Assembly (NCBI RefSeq): GCF_021173675.1
Contig: NZ_JAIHON010000020.1
Location: 1 to 64,000, forward strand
Length of the DNA: 64,000 bases
Source: Streptomyces lincolnensis
Lineage (GTDB): Bacteria; Actinomycetota; Actinomycetes; Streptomycetales; Streptomycetaceae
Direction of reading: 5' to 3'
The notes below the pieces were generated by a model, which was given only the letters and a program-made list of their open reading frames with translations, searched no databases and was not told where the DNA came from. The translations under genes and the position numbers were made by a program. Position 1 is the stretch's first letter, and every line of letters starts with the position of its first letter. This document shows positions 26,869 through 35,226 of the stretch, piece by piece.

Positions 26869-26901
26869 GGGACAGCCCTGATGCTCTGGCAGGGCTGTCC
26901 C
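26869..26901 (-). terminator. Terminator hairpin of the dehydrogenase remnant
   Basis: GGGACAGCCCTG and CAGGGCTGTCCC form a perfect 12-bp stem with a 9-nt loop directly after the stop of the minus-strand dehydrogenase gene (stop at 26903-26905). Confidence 0.85.
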
Positions 26902-26902
26902 C

Positions 26903-27490
26903 TCACGTCATCCGGACGACGCCCTTGCCCGCCTTCGCACGGCCCGCTTCGAGGTACTCCAGCGCTTCTGGGGCCGACTCGAACGGGAAGACGGTGTCGA
27001 CGACGGGGCGGATCCTGCCGGTCTCGACGAGAGGGGTGAGTTCGCGCAGCTGGTCGCCGCTGGCCTTCATGAACAGGAACGAGTTGGTCACCCTGTGGCG
27101 CCGGGCGGCACGTCGGATGCGGAAACTCAGTGCGGACATCGCCGGCCGGATGACGGGACCGGCTCCCAGCTCCCTGGCGAGAGCGGCGTCGGGAGGGCCC
27201 GCGACACTGATGACCTTTCCGCCAGGTTTGAGAACTTCCAGGGACTTGTGAAGCGTACGGCCGCCGAGCGAGTCCAGCACGACGTCGTAGTCGTGCAGCA
27301 CTGTCTCGAACGCCTGCTTCCTGTAGTCGACGACGACGTCCGCGCCCAGGCCCTTCACGTGGTCGACGTTGGCGGTGCTCGCGGCCTGGATCCGTACCGG
27401 GACATCGTCCGCACCCACCTCCGGATCCGGCACTTCGCCGACATGCACGCCGGCCTTGTCCCCGTAGCGTTCTACGGTGAGGGCCCTCAT
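26903..27490 (-). pseudogene. Medium-chain NADP-dependent dehydrogenase with a large internal deletion
   Basis: 195 aa from the ATG at 27490 (GGAG upstream); intact family members are about 310-330 aa. The N-terminus MRALTVERYGDKAGVHVGEV and VRIQAAS match the GroES-like domain, but the next residues are TANVDHVKGLGADVVVDYRK, which belong to the end of the Rossmann domain. About 120 residues, including the nucleotide-binding loop, are missing in frame. The C-terminus (RPVVDTVFPFESAPEALEYL, KAGKGVVRMT) is normal. It is expressed as an open frame but should be inactive. Confidence 0.8.
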
Positions 27491-27650
27491 CGTCGTCTCC
27501 GTATCTCGTCCGCGAGCGGACGGGGTGCTGTGCATCCCGGGCAGCCTATAGCAGTACGTTCATAATTCTAACGTGCTTGACTCGGTGGCGGCAAACGGGA
27601 GCTCCGTTTGGTCGGGGCTGCCGTCGTGTGGGCGTTTGATCTGCGGGGGA

Positions 27651-27726
27651 GGGAGAGAGATCGTCGGGTGCCAGTCGGGCGGCGATGCCGTCGATGACCA
27701 TCAGTACGCCGTCCGTGTAAAAGGCC
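27651..27726 (-). pseudogene. TetR regulator scrap
   Basis: About 25 codons on the minus strand (FYTDGVLMVIDGIAARLAPD) match AYTDGALVLIDGFAARLAPH of the intact TetR protein at 23091-23678. It is interrupted at 27726 by an IS630-type transposase scrap. Confidence 0.5.
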
Positions 27727-27866
27727 CTACTGATCTTTTCGTTCTGTTGTCGTGCCGAGCGAGAGGCATGTTTCGGCGAGGCAGCCCTCGATGAGGTGCC
27801 CTCGACCGGATTGAGGTCGGGTGCATAGCTGGCCAGCTGGACGATGGTGAGCCAGTCATGGCCCGC
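27727..27866 (-). pseudogene. IS630-family transposase scrap
   Basis: One frame reads WLTIVQLASYAPDLNPVEG (the DDE-superfamily strand with the second-Asp and Glu context of IS630), and another, after an internal deletion, reads GHLIEGCLAETCLSLGTTTE then a stop, the usual C-terminus of the same family. Confidence 0.65.
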
Positions 27867-28861
27867 CGCGTACTCACGTAATCGACTGCAGCCGCAAGAC
27901 CACCTACGCCTACGACAGTCAGGAGCGGTTGTCCTACGCGCTGAAGGCCGACTCGGCCGGCGCCCGCGCGGCGTCCTGGCTGTACTGCTGGGACAAGGCC
28001 GGCAACCTCACCGCCCAGGACGGCACCGCCGCCACCTGCCCCACCACGCCCACCTGGACCTACAACGACGCCAGCCGGCTGACCTCGCAGAACGGCTCCA
28101 CGACCGGCTGGTCCTACGACAAGGCCGGCAACGAGACCGCCGGCGGCCGCACCGCCGCCACCGCGCGGACGACACCGGGTTCGACCTGGTTCCACCACTC
28201 CGCGCTGGGGCTGGCGTCTACGACGACGAACGGCGTCGACACCGGCTTCATCCGGGAACCGGCGGGCACGTTGAACTCCATGACGACTGGGGGGGAGTCC
28301 TCCTACTACCTCACCGACGCCACCGGCAACCTCCTGGGCTTCCTGGCCGCCCTGGCGCCTTCGCTCGCCGAGGCGATGCGGACGATCCGCGAGAAGGCGT
28401 TCGTGATCCTGGGCGGCACCCTGCTGCCGATCGACCGGATCACTGCGAACACCCCGTACTACTCCGGGAAACACAAGCGCCAAGGCATGAACATCCAGGT
28501 CCTCACCGATCCGTTCGGACACCTGCTCTGGGCCTCGCCCGCCCTGCCCGGATCGCCCCACGACCTCACTGCTGCCAGGTACCACGGGATCATCGACGCG
28601 CTTACCAAGGCGGGCCTGAAGTGCTGGGCGGACAAGGTGTACCAAGGCGCCGGCGGGCCTGTTCGGGTCGCGTTCCGCGGTTGCCGCCTGAAGAGGTGGA
28701 AGCGCCGCCACAACACCAGTCACGCCAAGATCCGATGTGCCGGCGAACGGGCCATGGCCACGCTCGAGGGCCGGCGTCTTCTGCGGAAGCTCCGCTGCAG
28801 CACCAATCGGATCACCGACGTGTTGAAGGCCGTCCTCGTCCTTCACCACGCGTCGACGTGA
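27867..28861 (+). pseudogene. RHS-repeat fragment fused in frame to an IS5-type transposase C-terminus
   Basis: From 27867 the frame reads RHS/YD repeats: KTTYAYDSQERLSYALKADS, YCWDKAGNLTAQDG, TWTYNDASRLTSQNGSTT, WSYDKAGNETAGG and YYLTDATGNLLG. At about 28345 it changes without a stop into an IS5-family transposase: LPIDRITANTPYYSGKHKRQ, ALPGSPHDLTAARYHGIIDA, ADKVYQGAGG and CAGERAMATLEG, which supply the three acidic catalytic positions. Neither RHS toxin tip nor transposase N-terminus is present. It is an insertion scar, not a working gene. Confidence 0.7.
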
Positions 28862-28918
28862 GGTTGGAAAACGCTCTGTGTTCCGGCCTACCGGTACCGG
28901 CTCGGCTGACCGCCTGCC

Positions 28919-28960
28919 GGGGCGGGGTGGGAGATGACGCTCCATCTCTCACCCCGCCCC
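28919..28960 (-). terminator. Strong terminator hairpin of the sugar dehydrogenase gene
   Basis: An 18-bp stem (28919-28936 with 28943-28960, one mismatch) around a 6-nt loop (ACGCTC), just after the stop of the minus-strand dehydrogenase at 28971. Confidence 0.85.
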
Positions 28961-28970
28961 GGCCGTACGG

Positions 28971-30179
28971 TCAGTCCGCCCGCGGTGCGACGCGCTCGAA
29001 GCCGACGCGGTGCAGCTCGCCGGTTTGGTCGGTGATCACGTACAGCTCGCCGGACCGGTCTTCGGCGAACGAGCTGACCTGGGTCGGGAACTGGCCGATC
29101 GTGGCGCTGCGGTAGGTGCCGTCGCCGTTCTCGCGCACTGCCCATGCGGTCCCGGAGCACCAGTCGGTCGCTACGTAGGTGCCGAAGGCGAGGCGGGCGT
29201 GACGTTGGCCGCGGTAGACGTGTCCGCCGATGACCGAGCAGCCGTCAACGCCGGTCTGGTAGTGGAATATCGGGTCGGTGTAGTTGGCGTCCGGTTCGCA
29301 GCGTTCGGCGTTGAACACCGCGGGCCCTTCCTTGCAGGACCAGCCGAAGTTGAGCCCGCCGAGCCCGGCCCTGGTGTGGTTGATCTCTTCGAACGCGCTC
29401 TGACCGACGTCGCCCACCCAGAGGGAGCCGTCGAGCTTGTCGAACGAGAACCGCCACGGGTTGCGCAGACCGTAGGCCCAGATCTCCGGCCGAGCCCCGG
29501 GCGTGGCGACGAACGGGTTGTTCTTCGGGACGCAGTAGGTGAGCTCGCCGCAGGAGCGACTCACGTCCAGGCGCAGGATCTTGCCGAGCAGCGTGCCGAG
29601 GCTCTGCCCGCTTCCTAACGGGTCCCCGCCGCCTCCGCCGTCGCCGAGGCTCCAGTACAGGTAGCCGTCAGGGCCGAACGCGAGCTGGCCGCCGTTGTGG
29701 TTGGTGAACTGGGAGTGCTCCTGGGTGAGCAGCACCTGCTCCCGCGCCGGGTCGCCGAGCGGGACCCGGGACAGCGTCAATGCTCCGTCCGGCCGGCTGG
29801 TGTAGGCCACGTACACCTGCGATGTCTTGCGGAAGTCGGGCGCCGGGACGATGCCGAGCAGGCCGCGTTCGAAGCCGGTGCTGTTCACCCGGTCGCTGAT
29901 GTCCAGCACAGGGTCGGCGGCGAGCCCGTCCTTCGGGTGGAAGGCCCGGACCGTTCCGGCTCTCTCGGCGATGAGCATCCGCCCGCTGTGGTCGTGGGCC
30001 GCGACCATCGCGACCGGTTGCTTCAGACCGGATGCCACCGGGGTGGTGACCACTGTCAACTGGTCCAGAGGTACACCGTGACCAGAACCGTCCGGCGCTG
30101 CGGACGCGGCCGGCACGACCGTGGCGGACAGCAGAGCAGCCATCGTCAACCCGAGGCCTACTCGTCTGAGTCTTGACAT
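28971..30179 (-). CDS. Secreted PQQ-dependent sugar dehydrogenase (glucose/sorbosone dehydrogenase family)
   Basis: 402 aa. Start ATG 30179 with AAGGAG upstream. N-terminal signal peptide (MSRLRRVGLGLTMAALLSAT, cut after ASA). The propeller shows the family strings QPVAMVAAHDHSGRMLIAER, GFERGLLGIVPAPDF, NHNGGQLAFGPDGYLYWSLGD, and GLRNPWRFSFDKLDGSLWVG with Arg/His residues that bind PQQ and substrate in sGDH. There are five Cys, in line with an extracellular disulfide-bonded protein. It should oxidise a sugar or aldehyde outside the cell; the exact substrate is unknown. Confidence 0.9.
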   Translation of the reverse strand: MSRLRRVGLGLTMAALLSATVVPAASAAPDGSGHGVPLDQLTVVTTPVASGLKQPVAMVAAHDHSGRMLIAERAGTVRAFHPKDGLAADPVLDISDRVNSTGFERGLLGIVPAPDFRKTSQVYVAYTSRPDGALTLSRVPLGDPAREQVLLTQEHSQFTNHNGGQLAFGPDGYLYWSLGDGGGGGDPLGSGQSLGTLLGKILRLDVSRSCGELTYCVPKNNPFVATPGARPEIWAYGLRNPWRFSFDKLDGSLWVGDVGQSAFEEINHTRAGLGGLNFGWSCKEGPAVFNAERCEPDANYTDPIFHYQTGVDGCSVIGGHVYRGQRHARLAFGTYVATDWCSGTAWAVRENGDGTYRSATIGQFPTQVSSFAEDRSGELYVITDQTGELHRVGFERVAPRAD

Positions 30180-30376
30180 TCAAGCTCCTTTGTTGGGGGA
30201 CTCCGCGACGGCGTCCCGTTGCGTGGGTGTAGCCGATCGAGGTTGAGGTGTGCGCGGGCTTGCTCTCGGGGCGCACACCCACGAGGGGCTTCCGCTTTCT
30301 GCGCATGAGGCGGGCCACCGTGCAACTCGCCCTGATGAACGGGCAGTTCAACATAGGAGGTGCGCGGTGGCCTAGT

Positions 30377-30402
30377 CCCTGTCCGGCCTACTCCGGACAG
30401 GG
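30377..30402. terminator. Perfect 10-bp hairpin
   Basis: CCCTGTCCGG-CCTACT-CCGGACAGGG. Not adjacent to any intact gene stop, so it may be the surviving terminator of a deleted gene. Confidence 0.5.
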
Positions 30403-30451
30403 TCAGTCCGGCCATGGTCTTCCAGGCGGCGGTGGTCGCCTGATCGCCCCT

Positions 30452-30499
30452 ATCTGGGGGTCTGGGGAAGTCGGGATCTGGGGGTCCGGGGAAGTCGGG
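30452..30499. repeat. Two tandem 24-bp copies
   Basis: Direct repeat of a 24-mer starting ATCTGGGGGTCTGGGGAAGT; the second copy (30476-30499) differs at one base (T to C). A slippage duplication in non-coding DNA. Confidence 0.85.
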
Positions 30500-30852
30500 T
30501 GATCCGTACGAGGATGTCGGCGACGGCGCTCGCGTCTTGCCGTCGCCGGGCTGCTGTTGACGTTCGCGCCGGCGGCCCTTGAGAGTTCGTCACGCGATCA
30601 GCTCGCTCCTGCCGTGCGACGACGCCGATGGGTTCGGCCGGCGCCGTCGTGCTCGGGTCCTTCCGCTCGGTGCGACCCCGGCTGGGTGACGGGGCCCGCG
30701 GGGGCCGGTGGTTCAGTTCGTGTGGGTGCCGGCGCTCTGGCGAAGATCTGGACGCCACGGTTCCGTGTCGAGCAGACTCATGCCTGGACGCGGGGGCCGC
30801 GGTCCCGCGCCGACGACGATGACGGGCTGTTGAGAGATCGAGGTGAGGGACT

Positions 30853-31878
30853 GTGGTAACGCGTCGTACGGTGATCAAGGCGGCGGGCGCCGGAACGTTA
30901 GCGAGCGGGCTGACCACACAGGCTGCCGGTGCTCCCCGGGCGGTGGAGGCCGACGTACTGGTGGTGGTGGAGAAGGGCAGCCACGCGGTCGGTTTCTACG
31001 ACGCCGCGTCGGGACAGCGCCTGCAGACCGTCGGGTTGCCCGACTATCCGCATGAGATGGTCGTCGACTCGCGGGGGCGATTCGCCTATGTCGGGCACTA
31101 TGGAGTGCGCATGTCCTCCGTCGTCGGGGAGGGCGGCGCCGCGGTCTTCGTCATCGACCTCGTCGAGCGGTCCCTGGCCCGGACCATCGACACCCGGCCG
31201 TTCAACCGCATCCACGGCATGGGCATCGACCGCCACGACCGGCTGTACGCCCTGAGTGAGGAGAAGGCGGTACTGCTCGGTTTTGACACCCCGTCCACCG
31301 ACCAGGCACCGACCAGGGCGGTACCCACGCACGGGGTGAAGACCCATCTGTTCACACTCAGCCGGGACGGCGAACGAGCCTACGTCACCGGCCTGTTGTC
31401 GCACACGGTGAGCCTTGTGCGCCCCCACGACGCCTCCGTCCCACCGCTCCTGGTGACTCCCGGCCAACTGCCCGAGAGCAGCTGTCTGAGCCGGGACGAG
31501 AAGACGCTGTTCGTCGGTGCCCGTAAGAGCTCCTCCCTCGTCGCCATGGACGCGCGCACCATGAAGGTGCGGCGGAGCCGGAAGATTGGCGGAGACCCGC
31601 TGCGGGTCTACACCCTCGACGACGAGCGGCTGTTGGTGACGGACATAGTCGCGGGCACCCTCACCGTGTTCACCACCGACCTGCGGCCGCTCCGCTCCCT
31701 TCAGTTCGACGGGACCCCAGCCGCCGTGTCACTTCACCCCGGCAGGCCCCTGGCGTACGTCTCCCTGCTGGGCACCAACCGGATCGCCGTCGTCGATCTG
31801 GACCGGCTCGCCGTCGTCGGCGGCTTCGGCACCCAAATGGAACCCGACTCCTCGGTGCTGCTGCCCGCCGTCTCCTGA
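30853..31878 (+). CDS. Tat-exported YncE/WD-like beta-propeller protein
   Basis: 341 aa from GTG 30853 with AGGTGAGGG upstream. The N-terminus MVTRRTVIKAAGAGTLASGL carries a twin-arginine signal (TRRTVIK), so export is probably folded. The mature protein is a seven-bladed propeller with repeats such as GFYDAASGQRLQTVGLPDYP, RIHGMGIDRHDRLYALSEEK, RDGERAYVTGLLSHTVSLVR, and HPGRPLAYVSLLGTNRIAVV. This is the YncE/40-residue YVTN family type; the ligand is unknown. It faces the sugar dehydrogenase gene across a 670-bp region. Confidence 0.88.
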   Translation: MVTRRTVIKAAGAGTLASGLTTQAAGAPRAVEADVLVVVEKGSHAVGFYDAASGQRLQTVGLPDYPHEMVVDSRGRFAYVGHYGVRMSSVVGEGGAAVFVIDLVERSLARTIDTRPFNRIHGMGIDRHDRLYALSEEKAVLLGFDTPSTDQAPTRAVPTHGVKTHLFTLSRDGERAYVTGLLSHTVSLVRPHDASVPPLLVTPGQLPESSCLSRDEKTLFVGARKSSSLVAMDARTMKVRRSRKIGGDPLRVYTLDDERLLVTDIVAGTLTVFTTDLRPLRSLQFDGTPAAVSLHPGRPLAYVSLLGTNRIAVVDLDRLAVVGGFGTQMEPDSSVLLPAVS

Positions 31879-32189
31879 GGCCGATCACTCTGGGTTCGGG
31901 ACCAACTCGGCAGGCCAGGGATGCAGGTGCTTGAGGTGGTGGACGAGGGTCCAGGGCCACTCGGGGCGGCGTCCCTGTGGCCTCTGCATGATCGTTCTGA
32001 GCGAAGAACAGAAATGATCATGCAAGACCACGGGCTCTCCGCATCCAGGGCCGGAACCCCGCAGACCGAACACCGACCGCGACGACACCCTCGCCGCCAG
32101 CGTCAGCCACACCGCTCAACCGCGAAGACCCAGTAAGCGCGGGCGCGCTCCTGGACGGCGCCGAGCACGGTGCCCAGATGGGTTACAAC
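31879..32189. other. Intergenic stretch with no supported gene
   Basis: A minus-strand frame (DHFCSSLRTIMQRPQGRRPE, WTLVHHLKHLHPWPAELVPN) ends at 31885 and looks protein-like, but I cannot assign it and it has no clear start. It may be a scrap of a mobile element. Confidence 0.3.
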
Positions 32190-32538
32190 TGTCCAGGAAG
32201 ATCAGCATGTCGCAGTTGCGGAGACGCTCGGTGAGAACGGCGGTCTGGGGCCTTCCTCCCTGCTCGGGAACATCAAGAACGCCGGCGACGGTGTGTGCGA
32301 CGAGGACGGGATCGGCGAGCCCGGCCAACTCCACCAGCCATACGCCGTCCTGATGCCGTTCGGTCCGCCGGGCTGCCACTTCGAGGGCGAGCCGACTCTT
32401 GCCCGCTCCACCGGCTCCGGTCAGCGTGACGAGTCTGGCCTGATCGAGGCGTCCGCCGATCTCCCCGAGTTCCTGGCGGCGGCCCACGAAGGTCGTCAGC
32501 GGTGCGGGCAGGTTGTCGGTTCTCCCGGAAGCCGCCAT
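32190..32538 (-). pseudogene. LuxR/NB-ARC-type ATPase regulator, N-terminal part in inverted orientation
   Basis: From ATG 32538 the minus strand reads LPAPLTTFVGRRQELGEIGG, then LVTLTGAGGAGKSRLALEVA (Walker A) and GVWLVELAGLADPVLVAHTV, the start of the AfsR-like predicted ATPases with LuxR-type helix-turn-helix. It stops abruptly near 32190 (AVLTERLRNCDMLIFLDSC). The rest of the same protein type lies on the opposite strand at 32625. Confidence 0.75.
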
Positions 32539-32624
32539 GTCGGACGCTCCAGCCGGGGGCGGTGCCAGCCCCCGTGGGGAGCACAGGGGCGGCCACGGAC
32601 AGCAGCAATGGAGAGGGGCCGCAT

Positions 32625-33858
32625 TGGGCCGGACCGAGGCTGTCGGGTTGTGGTCCGTCCTCGGTGGGCTGCTGCTGGTCGTGGAACTGGCCGCCTCCTG
32701 GCTGGGGACGCTGTCCGTGGAGCGACTCCTGGGCCGGCTGGAGGACCGGTTCGCGCTGCTCACCGGTGGCTGCCGGTCCACGCTGCCGCGCCAGCGCACG
32801 CTCTGCGGGATGATCGGGTGGAGCTACGAGCTGTGCGCCCCCTCGGAGCGTCTGCTGTGGGAGCGCCTGTCGGTTTTCTCCGGTTCCTTCACCCTGGATG
32901 CCGTCGAGGAGGTGTGTGCGGGTGACGGGTTGCCGACGCATCGGGTGATGGATTTCCTGGATCGACTGGTGGCTCAGTCGGTCGTGCTGATGACGAAGGG
33001 CGATGGACCGTGCCGCTACTGCTTGCTGGAGACGATCCGTGAGTGCGGGCGTATGGGAGTTGCCGTGTCCGGTGAGCATTCGCGACTGTCGCGTCGGCAC
33101 CGGGACTTCTATGTGGGCCGTGCCGAGTGATTCGCTGACAGGTGGTTCGGCGCCGACCAGCAGAACGTCCTGGCCTGGCTGCGCGGCGAACACGTGAATC
33201 TGGTGGCGGCACTGGAGTGCCCGAACGCCGATGTCTCTGACGCCGATGACGCCTCCGTCGGTCAGGCCGGGCTGTGACTGGCTGTGGCGCTGCGTTTCCA
33301 CTGGTGCGCGGACGGCTTCCTGGCCGAAGGGCGCCGGCAGCTCGGCCGGCTGCTCGCCGCTGACTCCCGCCCTGCCCCGGTCCGGGCCCGAGTGCTGTGG
33401 TGTGCCGCATGGGTGGCACTGTTGCAGGGCGACTTCACCGGAGCCGAGGAACGGCTCGACGTCGTCCAGGACCTGTGCGGACGGCTTGCCGTTGCGTCCG
33501 TCGAGGCCGATGTCCAGGGCCTGCGCGGGACGCTGGCTTCCTTCCGGCGGGAGGCGGGGGTCCTGTATCTGTTTGACGCGGCCCTGGCTATGCACCGGTC
33601 GACGGGAGACGGACCGGAACAGCTCTTCTGGCTGTTCCAGAAGGTCATCGTCCAGGTCCGGCTGGGCCATCCCGATGCTTTGGTCACCAGCGAGCGAGCG
33701 GTGGAGATCGCGGAGCGGCACGGGGAGCAGCTCTACCGTTCGTACGCCCTGGCCGCGCTGAGCTTCGCGCTCTGGGCCCACGGCGACGAGGAGGGGGCTC
33801 TGGCGCGTGCGCGGAGCGCGTTGGAGATCCTTGAGGGTTTCAACGACTACACCGGAAC
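32625..33858 (+). pseudogene. LuxR/NB-ARC-type ATPase regulator, central and TPR part with two in-frame TGA stops
   Basis: One frame carries ELAASWLGTLSVERLLGRLE, DRFALLTGGCRSTLPRQRTL and RLSVFSGSFTLDAVEEVCAG (the ARC and winged-helix segments), then TPR-like helices (ALRFHWCADGFLAEGRRQLG, LASFRREAGVLYLFDAALAM, LFWLFQKVIVQVRLGHPDAL). It is continuous in frame except for TGA codons at 33128-33130 (RAE*FADRWFG) and 33275-33277 (AGL*LAVALRF). In relatives both positions are Arg (CGA), so each can be a single C-to-T change. The C-terminal LuxR helix-turn-helix is missing, because the integrase remnant starts at about 33859. Confidence 0.8.
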
Positions 33859-34735
33859 CGTCGTCGATCAGAGCTGTGCGGTTCGCCGGGAGGCCGGGCA
33901 GGTTGCGCAGTGCGGTCGGGGAGGCGTGTTCGGCCTGCCAGATCGGCAGGTGTTCGGGGGCGATGATGCTGTTAGCGCAGTGTGCGGGCTGGCAGCGGTC
34001 GATGAGCGGGCCGCGGTGGCCGGTGGGGACGACGGCGTCTTCGAGGCACTTGGCGCCGACGGGGTTGTTCTCGTCGAGGGTGCAGTGGTTGAGCTTGCCG
34101 AACCGGATCGACAGGCGGGTGCGTTTGAGCAGGCCGTGTTCGACGCGGATGTCGCCGCGCTGGGCTTTCCCGCTGGTCCGGAGCGCTTCGGCTTTCTCGC
34201 GGACGGCGGCGAAAGCCTGGCGCATGTGGTCGGCGCCGGGCCCGTATCCGGTGGTCTCGCCGCGGCTGTCGGTGTCGAAGAGGTCCCTCAGACGGTTCAG
34301 GCGGCGCTCGTCGATGGCGGTGGTCAACAGGCGGGCCCAGGAGGGGTCGTGGTCCATGTAGCCCTGGGTCGAGCGGTTGGCCAGTGCTCTGGTGGCCGGC
34401 GTGTTTGAGCTGCATGCCGACGGCGATCTCGGAGCCGGGGTAGTCGCGGGTGAGCATGGCCATGGTGCGGCGGAACATGTGCGGGGTGACCTTGCCCGGG
34501 GGGATCTCGGGGAGCCCCGTGGTGTGGCGGTAGTGGTTGGCGTGGTTGATGAATCGGGTGATGGCGGTCTGGCTGGTGAAGCCGTCGCCCCTGGAGCGCG
34601 GGGTGACCGTGGCGAAGGCGAGGGTGTCGTGCATGGACAGGTGCATGGCGGTCTCGATGGCCTTGCCGACCGGGGTGATGATCCACCAGTGAGGGTCGTG
34701 CCTGCGGCCTCCAGCCTCCGCAACTGCCCAGCGCG
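33859..34735 (-). pseudogene. Tyrosine-type integrase, frameshifted and 5'-truncated
   Basis: The minus strand reads GDGFTSQTAITRFINHANHY, VTPHMFRRTMAMLTRDYPGS and EIAVGMQLKHAG, then in another frame ALANRSTQGYMDHDPSWARL and RRLNRLRDLFDTDSRGETTG. The HxxR motif (HMFRR) and catalytic Tyr (QGYM) of a tyrosine recombinase are both seen but are separated by a frameshift near 34385, and the N-terminal half is absent. This is the family of large streptomycete site-specific integrases. It lies at the left edge of the defence-rich region and marks it as an island. Confidence 0.8.
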
Positions 34736-35226
34736 CTTGATCAACTGATGGCAACAGGGCTGCTGGAGGCGTGGCGGGTGTGTCCGGACTCTGGAGACTT
34801 GCAGTGGACTGTCGCAAGCGGCACGGGAATCCGCGTTGGGGACCGCGGACGGGAAGCGGCTGGAGAAAACCCGCGTGGGCCGGGTGGCTGTGGATGTGCC
34901 ACGGCCGGCGCGGCGGGCCAGGCCCTGTGAAGCGCGACTGCGCCGCGTACCACGCCGGCGTGTGGATGGGGGTGCTGGCTTCTGGACCCGCGGCTCCTAG
35001 CCACTTGCCTGCCACGGACTGATCGGTGACGGGAGGCAGAGACGCGGAGCCTCGTCTTCCGGGCGCTCCCGGTGCGCCGTGTGTGCTTCTTTCACGCCCT
35101 TCGTGCGCTCCAACTCCCTCTGTCTAAAGGTGCCTTGAGCTTCGTACGTTGACCTGTTCGCCTCACGCGGGGCGGCTCCGGCGCGAGACGGGCCGGGTTC
35201 GACAGCCGGTTGGTAAGGGGTGACAC
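34736..35226. other. Spacer between the integrase remnant and the helicase gene
   Basis: No supported gene. I looked for a tRNA-like attachment site and did not find one. The last 100 bases should hold the promoter of the helicase gene. Confidence 0.4.

Larger units (their letters stand above)
30180..30852. other. Long intergenic region with a hairpin and a direct repeat
   Basis: Between two divergent genes. It holds a perfect hairpin (30377-30402) and a duplicated 24-mer (30452-30499). Readings such as the minus-strand frame near 30500-30700 do not look like known proteins and I see no supported gene. Confidence 0.5.

Noticed and set aside
34736..35226. Possible tRNA attachment site next to the integrase remnant
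   Set aside because: No tRNA cloverleaf or T-loop string could be found.
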